A stretch of DNA of 15,355 nt, taken from NCBI GenBank assembly GCA_964487285.1, contig CAZAPZ010000034.1:1-15355 (forward strand). Reading direction: 5' to 3'. This DNA comes from CAZAPZ01 sp964487285. Lineage in GTDB: Bacteria > Campylobacterota_A > Desulfurellia > JAADFJ01. The notes under the pieces are model-generated. The model ran no database searches. It saw only the letters and a program-made list of their open reading frames with translations, and had not been told where the DNA came from. The translations under genes were made by a program, and so were the position numbers. Within the stretch, counting starts at the first letter, position 1. The number at the start of each line of letters is the position of its first letter. Shown here piece by piece: positions 7,105 to 15,333 of the stretch.

Positions 7105-9046
7105 GCTGAAGTCACTCATAAGAGAAGCCGATGACGCCTACTACACCAAAGACAGTCCTATAATGGCAGATGGTCAATACGATACTCTTATGCTGAGGTT
7201 GATTGAACTTGAAAAACGATTTCCAAATTTGCGAACAGCAGACTCTCCAACGCAGAGAATTGGAGGAAAGGTGAAAGCCGGTTTTACAAAGGTACAACAT
7301 AATCCGCCTTTATACTCTCTATCCGACCTGTTTTCCGATAATGAAATTAACGAATTTGATCAAAGGGTAAAAAGAAATTTGGGAGTTGACAAATGCAGAT
7401 ACAGTGTCGAGCCTAAGTTCGACGGTCTTACAGCTGTGATAAGATATGAAAAGGGGAAACTGATGCTGTCTGCAACGAGAGGCGATGGGTTTACAGGAGA
7501 AGATATAACAGACAATGTTAAAACCATACGTTCAGTGCCGCTTCTAATTAACGGAAATACGCCCGATATTTTAGAGGTTAATGGCGAAATAATTCTTCCT
7601 AAAAAGAATTTTTTTGAAATTAACAACAGAAGAATTAAAGACGGTTTTCCGCCTTTTGCCAATCCGAGAAATGCCGCTGCCGGAAGCATGCGACAGTTAG
7701 ATGCAAAGGTTACGGCAAGTCGCCGTCTGATGTTTTTTGCCTATGCTGTCAGAAAGACGGATAATCCTCCCGTATCACAAAGCGAGGCTTTATCGTTATT
7801 GAAGAAAGACGGTTTTCTTGTATCCGAGCTCAATTATAACGCTGCGAATGCTGATGAGATTATAAAGTTAAAAAACAAAATTTATGATAAGAGAAAACAA
7901 CTGCCATATGAAATAGACGGTGTTGTAATAAAAGTTGACGATACAACCTATCAGAAGAAAATGGGCTATACGGCTAAAAATCCAAGATGGGCTATAGCTT
8001 TCAAATTTCCAGCTATTGAAAAAAGTACGAAAGTTCTTGATATATTAAGCAGCGTCGGCAGAACAGGTATCGTTACACCTGTTGCCCTGCTCCAAAAAGT
8101 TACAATAGGAGGCGCCAATGTAAGTAGAGCAACGCTTCATACATGGGGCGAGCTAAGAAATAAAGATATAAGGATAGGCGACAGGGTACTTGTAAGGCGG
8201 GCAGGTGATGTTATTCCTGAAATCACAAAAGTAATCATAGAAAAAAGAGATAAAGACTCAAAGATTATGGAACCACCGACTTTATGCCCGTACTGCCACG
8301 CAAAATTGATAAAAGATCAATCATATCTGAGATGCATAAATGATGATTGTCCTCAAAAAATAAAAGAATCTATAATTCATTATGTGTCTCGTAACGGAGC
8401 AAATATTGACGGCATAGGAAAAAAGATGATCGCTAAACTTATTAAAGCAAATCTCATAAATAGAGCTTCCGATCTTTATAAACTAACAATGATTACTTTA
8501 AAAACCGTTCCCGGCGTTAAAGATAAACTTGCCTCAAACATCATAAATAGTATAGAAGATTCTAAAAATATAATGCTAAATAAATTTTTATATGCCATAG
8601 GTATAGATTCTGTAGGAAGTCAAACGGCAAAAATCCTTGCCGATAATTTTGATTTAAAAGACCTTTTTGATATATCAGCAGAGAATTTAAGAAAAATAGA
8701 TCAAATAGGCGGTAAAATCACAGATGATATTTACAACTTTTTTCATAATACACGGACATTAGATGAAATCAAACGCTTAATGGCAGCAGGCGTTAGACCC
8801 ATCAGAACCATTTCCAATTCAATCAAAAAGATTGTTTTTACTGGAACTCTCTCAATAGCCAGACCGCTGGCTGCCGAACTTGCCGAGAAACATGGATGGC
8901 AAGTCACAAACAGTGTAAGCAAATCGGTTGACTATCTTATTATCGGTAAAAATCATGGCAGTAAACTTGAGAAAGCACGACAATTAGGCGTTGCCATTAT
9001 AGATGAAAATAGGTTCATGGAGCTTATCAATGAAGATAAATCCTAA
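7079..9046 (+). CDS. ligA: NAD+-dependent DNA ligase
   Basis: This 655-residue protein is full length for LigA, which seals nicks during replication and repair using NAD+. In order it has an N-terminal Ia domain (1-65, with YYTKDSPIMADGQYDTL), the adenylation domain with nucleophile K113 in KFDG (113-116), the DGVVIKV motif (280-286, K285) and WAIAFKFPA (304-312). An OB fold (~315-395) carries RTGIVTPVA, followed by a four-cysteine zinc finger (C403, C406, C419, C424), helix-hairpin-helix repeats (~440-550) and a C-terminal BRCT domain (~580-655). Small departures from consensus are EVNGE for EVRGE (166-170) and LHTW for LHNE. Its start lies inside the phosphoesterase gene and its end inside the next gene, so it should be translated with them. 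Confidence 0.97.
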   Translation: MENSQEISKLKSLIREADDAYYTKDSPIMADGQYDTLMLRLIELEKRFPNLRTADSPTQRIGGKVKAGFTKVQHNPPLYSLSDLFSDNEINEFDQRVKRNLGVDKCRYSVEPKFDGLTAVIRYEKGKLMLSATRGDGFTGEDITDNVKTIRSVPLLINGNTPDILEVNGEIILPKKNFFEINNRRIKDGFPPFANPRNAAAGSMRQLDAKVTASRRLMFFAYAVRKTDNPPVSQSEALSLLKKDGFLVSELNYNAANADEIIKLKNKIYDKRKQLPYEIDGVVIKVDDTTYQKKMGYTAKNPRWAIAFKFPAIEKSTKVLDILSSVGRTGIVTPVALLQKVTIGGANVSRATLHTWGELRNKDIRIGDRVLVRRAGDVIPEITKVIIEKRDKDSKIMEPPTLCPYCHAKLIKDQSYLRCINDDCPQKIKESIIHYVSRNGANIDGIGKKMIAKLIKANLINRASDLYKLTMITLKTVPGVKDKLASNIINSIEDSKNIMLNKFLYAIGIDSVGSQTAKILADNFDLKDLFDISAENLRKIDQIGGKITDDIYNFFHNTRTLDEIKRLMAAGVRPIRTISNSIKKIVFTGTLSIARPLAAELAEKHGWQVTNSVSKSVDYLIIGKNHGSKLEKARQLGVAIIDENRFMELINEDKS

Positions 9047-9260
9047 GGTTTTTGGATCGGTTTTCGGACTTTTGGCATTTCTATCGGTTAATGTAAGCTA
9101 CATTATCAAAGGTTTTTATATAGATTTGTCATATATAAGATCTGTTTTAATTTACAGCATTTTGTTTTATATGGCTGGTATCGGTATAGCTATCATTATC
9201 AATCAATATAAAGAGAAACCTGTAAAAAATGAAGCGGGGAATAAAAATAAACCAAACTGA
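9030..9260 (+). CDS. Small two-helix membrane protein, unknown function
   Basis: The best start is the ATG at 9030, giving 76 residues (MKINPKVFGS...), with GGAG 8 nt upstream. An upstream in-frame ATG at 9003 lacks such a site. Two hydrophobic stretches, at about residues 10-30 and 41-61, flank a short polar segment. The C-terminal tail is charged and rich in K and N. I recognise no family. The gene overlaps ligA by 17 bp and the sigma factor gene by 32 bp, so it lies inside a tightly coupled operon. That arrangement and the clean membrane pattern argue it is real. A partner role with the sigma factor (for example a membrane anchor) is speculation from position only. Confidence 0.72.
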   Translation: MKINPKVFGSVFGLLAFLSVNVSYIIKGFYIDLSYIRSVLIYSILFYMAGIGIAIIINQYKEKPVKNEAGNKNKPN

Positions 9261-9918
9261 GAAAGATTCAGTAATAAATGCCCTGATTCCTGCAATTAAA
9301 AGAATCGTTGATCAAACAATTATGTACTTTCCGGACGAAACCGGCAGGGAAGACTTTGTCCAAATAGGTATTATAGGTGTTTTGAAATCGTTCGATAAAT
9401 TTAATGAAAACAAGATGATAACATTACAGAAATATCTACTTTATAGAGCAAAAAGTGAAATATTAGACGAATACAGAAAAATTATGCCTCGTTCAAGACA
9501 TTCATGGGCAAATCAAAAAAAAATAGAAGCTGTTTATAAAGAGCTTGAAGAGAATAATATAGAACCGACATACGATATAATCGCCAAAAAAATAGGATCT
9601 ACCGTAAAAAAATTACATAAAATGATAAGCCAACTTGGAGCAATTAAGTTTTTTTCATTTGAGAATTATCAACGGTCGGAAACAATAAGTGATGGTAGAG
9701 CAACTCCCTTTGGAGTAATTGAAAGAAAATTGCAGATTTCACAAGTTTCAAAAAACATAAAAAAGCTTACCCGGGTTGAACAACTTGTTTTATCTCTTTA
9801 TTACGAAGAAGAGCTGGGATTAAAAGAGATTGGAAAAATATTAGATATATCAGAATCAAGAGCATGCCAAATAAAAAATAGTTCCATCATGAGGCTAAGA
9901 ACAACTTTGCTAAAGTGA
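9229..9918 (+). CDS. RNA polymerase sigma factor, FliA/WhiG (sigma28) type
   Basis: The 229-residue protein has the region 2-3-4 layout of group 3 sigma factors. Region 2 covers about 15-88 and includes REDFVQIGIIGVLKSFDKF and SEILDEYRKIMPRS, equivalent to the ILDELR..PR stretch of FliA. Region 3 (~95-145) carries ELEENNIEPTYDIIAKKIG. Region 4 (~170-227) has a helix-turn-helix, LGLKEIGKILDISESRACQIK. FliA directs late flagellar and chemotaxis genes in many bacteria; WhiG relatives serve other programmes. No other flagellar structural gene is visible, apart from FapA on the other strand, so the regulon is not shown. No anti-sigma gene is recognisable next to it. The ATG at 9229 lies inside the preceding gene, and the stop overlaps the next start (GTGA). 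Confidence 0.82.
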   Translation: MKRGIKINQTEKDSVINALIPAIKRIVDQTIMYFPDETGREDFVQIGIIGVLKSFDKFNENKMITLQKYLLYRAKSEILDEYRKIMPRSRHSWANQKKIEAVYKELEENNIEPTYDIIAKKIGSTVKKLHKMISQLGAIKFFSFENYQRSETISDGRATPFGVIERKLQISQVSKNIKKLTRVEQLVLSLYYEEELGLKEIGKILDISESRACQIKNSSIMRLRTTLLK

Positions 9919-10181
9919 GCATCACTATTTTAGTCGGAAGTGTCGCCGCACTCTTTACTACCTTCGGCTTTGTTCCGCAGATTATCAAATTGTTAAAAAC
10001 TCACAAGACAGATGGAATCAGTGCAGCAATGATTATCCAGATTGCATCAGGATTATGCCTGTGGGTCATATATGGTATTATGAAAAAAGATTATGTAATA
10101 ATATTGGCAAATTCCGTAGGACTTCTCCTTGCTGTTATAACACTATCACTTTACATTCTGCTTAAAAAAAATAACGATTAG
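9915..10181 (+). CDS. SemiSWEET sugar transporter (PQ-loop, MtN3 family)
   Basis: This 88-residue protein has three predicted membrane helices (about 3-24, 36-56, 60-83). The first carries the PQ motif (GFVPQIIKLLKTHKTDGIS, residues 18-36), and LWVIYG (49-54) and a conserved-looking asparagine in ILANSVG follow. This is the full set of SemiSWEET hallmarks, and the length is typical. Such proteins dimerise in the inner membrane to carry sugars by facilitated diffusion; the substrate here is unknown. The start is GTG, overlapping the sigma factor stop by 4 bp (GTGA), so it is probably translated by re-initiation. It is the last gene of the plus-strand operon and converges on speE. No clear intrinsic terminator is seen in the 96 bp that follow. 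Confidence 0.88.
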   Translation: MSITILVGSVAALFTTFGFVPQIIKLLKTHKTDGISAAMIIQIASGLCLWVIYGIMKKDYVIILANSVGLLLAVITLSLYILLKKNND

Positions 10182-10198
10182 GCAAACACAAGAAAACC

Positions 10199-10212
10199 AT
10201 GAGACCACTGCA
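10199..10212 (+). repeat. 14-bp direct repeat, copy 1 (left of speE)
   Basis: ATGAGACCACTGCA here is identical to 11216-11229, in the same orientation. The two copies flank speE about 1.02 kb apart, both in non-coding DNA. A 14-bp match in a window this size is not very improbable by chance. Confidence 0.5.
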
Positions 10213-10277
10213 ATCTATGCAATAATAAAAATGGAATTCGATAAAGTCTTGAGTATATTTATTGTAGAGCGGTATCT

Positions 10278-11165
10278 TTAATCATAACTATTCAAAATTT
10301 TATAATATATTTCAGGAAGAGCAAAAGCTGCAGTATGTATCTCTTTATTATAATACTTAAAAGGCAATTGAAGATTCCTATATCGCTTTTCATTGAAGTC
10401 GGCTAACGGGTCATACAGTTTTGATGCAAGACAAAATGACCATATTCCGGCTGGATACGTTGGTATAAATGCAAGATAAGTTCTTACGATAGGAAAACTT
10501 TTTTTCAAGTTTCTATATATGGTTTTTGTAGCATCTATATCGTAGAATGGAGTTTCGGATTGAACGGTAAGTATGCCGTTATCAGTTAGACTACCATATA
10601 TATCATTATAAAACTCTTCAGTAAACAGCCCCTTAGCAGCGCCAAACGGATCGGTAGAATCAACTGTTATTATATCATATCTGCTTTTGTTATCTTTCAC
10701 ATATTTTATTCCGTCGCCAATTATTAGCTCTGTTCTCTTATCGTTATATCCATTAGAGATATTAGGGAAAAATTGTTTTGATATATTAACTACATCTTCA
10801 TCAATTTCAACTTCTGTAATTCTTTCAATCTCCGGATGAAGTGCAATACGGCTTACGACACCGCCGTCGCCTCCTCCGATTACAAGGTAATTTTTAGGAT
10901 TTTTATGCGTGAATAGAGGAATTTGAGTTATCATCTCGTGATATACAAATTCATCAGCCTCAGTAAGCATAATCAAACCATCTAAAAGCATCACCTTACC
11001 ATATTGAGCCGTTTCTATTATGTCAATTCTCTGATATTTGCTTCTGCCGCTATACAAAGTTTTATTAACCTTAAATGTTATACCGCAATTTTTTGTATGT
11101 TTCTCCGTGAACCAAATTTCAGGTGTATCGGGAGGTAAAAACTTATCTTGATTTATTTCTGTCAT
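10278..11165 (-). CDS. speE: Spermidine synthase (polyamine aminopropyltransferase)
   Basis: The 295-residue cytoplasmic enzyme transfers an aminopropyl group from decarboxylated S-adenosylmethionine to putrescine. It has the N-terminal substrate segment (IWFTEKHTKN, from residue 17), LLDGLIMLTEADEFVYHEM (60-78), the nucleotide-binding GGGDGG (97-102) followed by EVEID, and the catalytic-loop block DSTDPFGAAKGLF (169-181). FIPTYPAGIWSF (233-244) is also typical of the family. Exact specificity (putrescine or another diamine) cannot be read with certainty. A strong AAGGAG (11171-11176) lies 5 nt before the ATG. speE follows tsaC after 67 bp and may have its own promoter. A 14-bp direct repeat flanks the gene on both sides. 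No S-adenosylmethionine or arginine/ornithine decarboxylase gene is present nearby. Confidence 0.94.
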   Translation of the reverse strand: MTEINQDKFLPPDTPEIWFTEKHTKNCGITFKVNKTLYSGRSKYQRIDIIETAQYGKVMLLDGLIMLTEADEFVYHEMITQIPLFTHKNPKNYLVIGGGDGGVVSRIALHPEIERITEVEIDEDVVNISKQFFPNISNGYNDKRTELIIGDGIKYVKDNKSRYDIITVDSTDPFGAAKGLFTEEFYNDIYGSLTDNGILTVQSETPFYDIDATKTIYRNLKKSFPIVRTYLAFIPTYPAGIWSFCLASKLYDPLADFNEKRYRNLQLPFKYYNKEIHTAAFALPEIYYKILNSYD

Positions 11166-11215
11166 ATTCTCTCCTTTGATTTTATAATGAGTGTTTTTCT
11201 ATCTAAATAACGATA

Positions 11216-11229
11216 ATGAGACCACTGCA
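11216..11229 (+). repeat. 14-bp direct repeat, copy 2 (right of speE)
   Basis: ATGAGACCACTGCA, identical to 10199-10212. This copy sits between the speE start and the tsaC stop, 3 bases from the latter. Each copy lies downstream of a minus-strand gene's stop codon. Confidence 0.5.
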
Positions 11230-11232
11230 TAA

Positions 11233-11796
11233 TTAAGAACGCAAATAATGTTTTAGATTATCGCCATCAGTATTACCATATATATCGACAATTTTTGATG
11301 CTTTCTTTGGAACAAAATCGCTATACTGGGCAATTAAATCTACTTTATTTTCAAACTCCTCTGCGATAAGGATAGGATTATTCATCGGTAGATTGCCCGA
11401 AATATTAACGCTTGTCGATGTGATAGGCTCTCCTGTCATCATCAGCAGATTTCGCAGCAACTTATCTGACGGAACTCTAATTGCAACGGTTTTTCCATCT
11501 GATATCCACCATGGAAGACGTCTCTTTGCCTTCAGAATAAGCGTATATTCGCCGGGCCAAAATTCTCCGATAACTTTGTCATTGCAATATGCAAACTTGT
11601 GTGCCCACAATAGATTGGAAAGTATAATCAGCGGTTTGGCTTTGTCGCGTTTTTTTATGCTATATATTCTTGCGTTTGAACCGGAACTCCACAAACTTCC
11701 CATTCCGTATATTGTGTCAGTTGGATAAATTACAACGTGGCCATCTTTCAAGGTGGATGCAGTAAGCCGCCGGTCTTTCATATATGAGATAATCAT
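11233..11796 (-). CDS. tsaC: Threonylcarbamoyl-AMP synthase, YrdC-domain only (TsaC/YwlC type)
   Basis: The 187-residue protein contains one YrdC domain and lacks the extra C-terminal domain of Sua5. Family motifs are YPTDTIYGMGS (24-34), the basic KKRDKAKPL (48-56), AIRVPSD (105-111) and ITSTSVNISG (125-134). It makes threonylcarbamoyl-adenylate from threonine, bicarbonate and ATP, the first step of t6A37 modification of tRNAs that read ANN codons. The ATG overlaps the recN stop by 4 bp (ATGA), so translation is coupled to recN. Partner genes tsaB and tsaD are not in the window. Confidence 0.93.
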   Translation of the reverse strand: MIISYMKDRRLTASTLKDGHVVIYPTDTIYGMGSLWSSGSNARIYSIKKRDKAKPLIILSNLLWAHKFAYCNDKVIGEFWPGEYTLILKAKRRLPWWISDGKTVAIRVPSDKLLRNLLMMTGEPITSTSVNISGNLPMNNPILIAEEFENKVDLIAQYSDFVPKKASKIVDIYGNTDGDNLKHYLRS

Positions 11797-13355
11797 GATA
11801 ACAACTTTTCGGCATACTCGAATGCTTCGCTTGACGAACTATCGGTACTTATTAGAGAAGCAAGCTCCTTCTTTCGTTCCTCTCGAGTTAATCGTTTTAT
11901 TTGTGTAACGGCTTGCCTGTTCTCTATCCGTTTTTCAACTCTATAATGGATGTCTGCCAGTGCCGCAATTTGAGGTTTATGAGTAATAAGTACAATCTGC
12001 TGATATGATGAAATTGCCTTTAAAAGACTGCCAACCTTCTGTGCTGTTTTTCCGCTTACACCATCATCAATTTCATCGGCTATTAGAGTTTTATTGTTTT
12101 TATATTCGCTAAGCATGCTCAAGGCAATTCTACTTTTTTCACCTCCCGATGCAGTTTTATTTACTATATCGGCAGTCATCTGCGGATTAGATGAGAAAAG
12201 GAGATTTACAGAATCAACACCTTCTGTATTCGGTTCGATTTTTGTAAACCTGAACTTTATTTCACAATCCATTCCAAGCAGTTTCAAGCTATTTTTTATC
12301 TTTTCTCCCATGTCAATAGCAATCTTAACGCGTCTATCGTGAATACCAACAGCAGTTTTTATCAGAATATCGTATTTAACATTCATCAGTTTTTCAATCT
12401 TAGAAATCCTAAATTTTAACTCTTCATATTTGGCTATAAACAGTTCGTCTTGAGCATTCCGTTTAATTATTTCATTTAAGGGCAATTTAAGTGTAAATTC
12501 AATCATTCTAAGGTCGCTTAATCTCTTTTTTATAGAATCAGCATTATTTACAATCTGATTGTCGGTTGCAAGATTCAGCTCCTTCATGCTTTCGATAAAA
12601 TTATCTATTGGATTATCAATAATTGTCTGTTCAAAATCGTTTTTTTTATTCAACAGTCCTTTCAGCAAGGATAAAGTTTCCAGTAGTTTTCCCTCTCCGT
12701 TCAGCAGATTATCTATTTCCCAGTTTATCGTATTTAGTTTCTCGACACTCTTTTTGCTATCCAACTTCATTCTCAAATCTTCTATCTCACCTTTCAGAGG
12801 TTTTACCTTTTTTATTCTGAGAGCTATCGCCTTTGAATACTCATACTTATCTTTATCTCTAATAATTTCATTATTCAATTTATAAAATTCGTTTTTAACG
12901 GTTTTCCAGTCATTGTACATTGCCCGATATTCGGATAAGTCATAGTTTTTATCAAGCAGTCTCAAATACGTATCCGTTGTAAAATAGGTTGAGTTTTGGC
13001 GGGTTGTAATTAATTTGTTAAGAAAAATTGTCTGCACAATATTTTTATTAATCGGTTTTTCGTTTATAGAAAATCTGCTCCGGCCTTTGCGAACATATCG
13101 TTTTAGAATAAACTCATCCTCTATCTCATAGCCCATCGAATAAAGGAGTTTAAAGCCGCCTGAACTAATTCTTGCAGCTACAGACGTACCCTCGGCAATG
13201 CCTCCTGCTATATCGCCAAAAAGAAAGATTATGGCAGATGCGAGAACTGATTTGCCTGTTCCGCTTTCCCCCGTAAAACATGTTATCTTCTCCGACAGAT
13301 CAATGTGCATCTGTTTAATAGTAAAGAAATTTATTATATCAAGCGATTTAATCAA
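11793..13355 (-). CDS. recN: DNA repair protein RecN (SMC-like ATPase), divergent and short
   Basis: This 520-residue ABC/SMC-type protein is a little shorter than usual (about 550-570). The N-terminus (MIKSLDIINFFTI) is typical. Walker A is GESGTGKS (29-36), followed by coiled-coil arms (~145-360), the signature TASGGEKSRIALSML (401-415), Walker B TLIADEIDDG (423-432) and the H-loop QIVLITHKPQIAA (453-465). RecN gathers broken DNA ends in double-strand break repair. The block that normally reads DIHGQHE is LITTRQNS here (115-122), with only the Q kept. The TTG start gives the family N-terminus and lies 2 nt after the nadK stop. A GGATGG lies upstream, but with long spacing (about 14 nt). The neighbouring nadK-recN arrangement is common in bacteria and supports the call. 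Confidence 0.9.
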   Translation of the reverse strand: MIKSLDIINFFTIKQMHIDLSEKITCFTGESGTGKSVLASAIIFLFGDIAGGIAEGTSVAARISSGGFKLLYSMGYEIEDEFILKRYVRKGRSRFSINEKPINKNIVQTIFLNKLITTRQNSTYFTTDTYLRLLDKNYDLSEYRAMYNDWKTVKNEFYKLNNEIIRDKDKYEYSKAIALRIKKVKPLKGEIEDLRMKLDSKKSVEKLNTINWEIDNLLNGEGKLLETLSLLKGLLNKKNDFEQTIIDNPIDNFIESMKELNLATDNQIVNNADSIKKRLSDLRMIEFTLKLPLNEIIKRNAQDELFIAKYEELKFRISKIEKLMNVKYDILIKTAVGIHDRRVKIAIDMGEKIKNSLKLLGMDCEIKFRFTKIEPNTEGVDSVNLLFSSNPQMTADIVNKTASGGEKSRIALSMLSEYKNNKTLIADEIDDGVSGKTAQKVGSLLKAISSYQQIVLITHKPQIAALADIHYRVEKRIENRQAVTQIKRLTREERKKELASLISTDSSSSEAFEYAEKLLS

Positions 13356-13357
13356 AT

Positions 13358-14227
13358 TTAGTTATGTTCCCATCCTAACTTTTCCTTTAAAATTTCAAAA
13401 AAATTTCTATTTTCAAAACCGAGTGTTTCGACAAATTTATCTGATCTTTTAATAAGAATCTGATCTTTATCTTTTGCTACAACTCCGATTTGACCATCGA
13501 TAGCGATATGAAAACTGTCGCAACTTTCAACTTCTATGATTAAATTGGTGTCACCTGAAATTACTATAGGTCTGTTTGATAATGTATGAGGTGCAATAGG
13601 TGTCAGTATAACGGCATTTAAATCTGGGGTCACAATAGGGCCTCCAGCTGACAAATTATACGCCGTTGACCCGCTCGGTGTCGATATAATCACGCCGTCT
13701 GATCTAAAGCCTGTTATATGATTTAACTTATTATCTGAAAACGCCGCGATTTTAATATGAATTATTCCGCTTGATGAATGTCTGTTGATTGCAGCATCGT
13801 TGAATGCAGTCCATTTGTATAATATTTCACCATTGCGTTTTAATAACACATCAAGCATCATTCTTTTTTGGACACTGTAATGACCATTAAGAGCATATTC
13901 AAAGAACTGCCTAATTGATGATACCGGAATCTCCGTGAGAAATCCTATGGTTCCGATATTTATTCCTACCATAGGAATATCATAGCCATGCACATACCTT
14001 GCAGCAGAGATAAATGTTCCGTCTCCTCCAACAACAATCAGCACCGATATTTTATGTAAAATTTCATCATCGTATGTTTTTCCCAACAGTTTGGCACTGT
14101 TCTTCTCAAACAGAGGAGTTAATCCATGATTTTCAAGGATAGATGTAAGCTGATTTACAATATCTATCGACCGTGCCGAAGGAAATACTTTTATACCGGG
14201 AAGTCTAAAGAAAGGATCTAATTTCAC
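13358..14227 (-). CDS. nadK: NAD kinase
   Basis: The 289-residue enzyme phosphorylates NAD+ to NADP+. It shows the GGDGT motif (67-71, with catalytic-type D69), GINIGTIGFLTE (88-99) and FNDAAINR (142-149), the counterpart of the usual LNE block with D in place of E. It also has SDGVIISTPSGSTAYNLSAGGPI (176-198) and a late AIDGQ (near 244-248). The start is GTG and overlaps the stop of the upstream gene by 4 bp (GTGA), consistent with re-initiation. The N-terminal fold (GIKVFPSARSIDIVNQL) is typical. The length matches the bacterial norm of about 290. Confidence 0.95.
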   Translation of the reverse strand: MKLDPFFRLPGIKVFPSARSIDIVNQLTSILENHGLTPLFEKNSAKLLGKTYDDEILHKISVLIVVGGDGTFISAARYVHGYDIPMVGINIGTIGFLTEIPVSSIRQFFEYALNGHYSVQKRMMLDVLLKRNGEILYKWTAFNDAAINRHSSSGIIHIKIAAFSDNKLNHITGFRSDGVIISTPSGSTAYNLSAGGPIVTPDLNAVILTPIAPHTLSNRPIVISGDTNLIIEVESCDSFHIAIDGQIGVVAKDKDQILIKRSDKFVETLGFENRNFFEILKEKLGWEHN

Positions 14228-15333
14228 AACTCTTTTTCATACAATCTGTATCGCTTATATAATTCACTGCCCATCTTTCTTATGCCGCCGTTTATTTTCG
14301 TATTACTCTCAAGCGTCCATCCCATCTCACCACCGGCCATTCCGTATTCTTTAGCGATTTTGAAACTTTCTACATAAAGTATGAGATCAAGCCCGCGTCC
14401 TTTGTAGCCGTCTTTTATACCCAAAACAGCTAATCTAGCACTGTTAATTTTTTTAACAGCTCTCATAAAATGCGGTATCTGCCAGAAATGCAGCTTTCCA
14501 TTCTGCTTTTTAAACACTTGATTAAAATCAGGTAAAAATGCAGAAAATGCAACAGGCAAACCTTTATCTTCAATAAAAAATATAAATTTTTCATTTCCTA
14601 TATTTTTAAGATCTTGTATTCCGTAAAAAAATTGTTCCTCCGTGGGCGGAACAAATCCCCAATTATCTTTCCAAGCCTCGCAATACAACTGCCAGATAAA
14701 TCTTACATCTCTATTAAAATCTTTCATTGAAAAATTTCTTATTGTAAGATTCTCCCGCTTTATTACTTTTTGCTCCAATCCCTCAAGTCTGTCAATTGTT
14801 GCAGAGATTGTTAGATACCAAGCGTAAAGATCCATAACCTTGCAAAGTCCTGAATTTTTCAGTAGAGAGTCGTAATAAGGAAAATTATAAGGCATCATAA
14901 AGGCGGGAGGCTGATAAAATCCATAAATTAATACTCCGCATGTATCATTCATCGAAGGATTAACGGGACCTCTCATCTTTTTTAAACCATTTTTTTTCAA
15001 AAAATCGGATGCGGTCGATAGCAAAAGTTTTGAAACATCAATGTCGTTTATCGATTCGAAGAATCCGAAAAAACCTACTTTATCATTATGGTAACTATTG
15101 TGTTCATTGTTGATGATTCCTGCTATGCGGCCAACATATTTTCCATCTTTCTTGGCAAGATAAAGTTTACGGCTGTTATCTTTCCAAAAAGGGTTTTTTT
15201 TTGACAAAAGTTTTTTTTCTTCACTTATTAAAGGAGGAACCCAGAAAGATTTTTTAGAATAAAGTTTAAAGGGCAAGAATACAAAATCATTCAGCATTCT
15301 ATTATTATCATTAACCTCAATTATTTCTATCAT
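14224..15333 (-). CDS. YghO-like GNAT-fold protein, function unknown
   Basis: This 369-residue protein matches, from memory, a conserved family that includes E. coli YghO. Its landmarks are FWVPPLISEEKKLLSKKNPFW (30-50), KKDGKYVGRIAGIINNEHN (61-79), DKVGFFGFFE (84-93), MRGPVNPSMNDTCGVLIYGF (120-139) and MMPYNFPYY (146-154). The C-terminal part has a GNAT-like acetyl-CoA loop (GYKGRGLD, 309-316) and ends with LESNTKINGGIRKMG. An acyltransferase role is likely but no substrate is known. GGAG lies 7 nt before the ATG. It is the first visible gene of the nadK-recN-tsaC cluster. The promoter, if present, lies beyond the right edge. Confidence 0.8.
   Translation of the reverse strand: MIEIIEVNDNNRMLNDFVFLPFKLYSKKSFWVPPLISEEKKLLSKKNPFWKDNSRKLYLAKKDGKYVGRIAGIINNEHNSYHNDKVGFFGFFESINDIDVSKLLLSTASDFLKKNGLKKMRGPVNPSMNDTCGVLIYGFYQPPAFMMPYNFPYYDSLLKNSGLCKVMDLYAWYLTISATIDRLEGLEQKVIKRENLTIRNFSMKDFNRDVRFIWQLYCEAWKDNWGFVPPTEEQFFYGIQDLKNIGNEKFIFFIEDKGLPVAFSAFLPDFNQVFKKQNGKLHFWQIPHFMRAVKKINSARLAVLGIKDGYKGRGLDLILYVESFKIAKEYGMAGGEMGWTLESNTKINGGIRKMGSELYKRYRLYEKEL

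Noticed and set aside
9003..9029. Earlier ATG at 9003 for the small membrane protein
   Set aside because: No Shine-Dalgarno, while ATG 9030 has GGAG at good spacing.
10182..10277. Bidirectional terminator between SemiSWEET and speE
   Set aside because: Expected there between convergent genes, but I could not find a GC-containing stem followed by a T-run.
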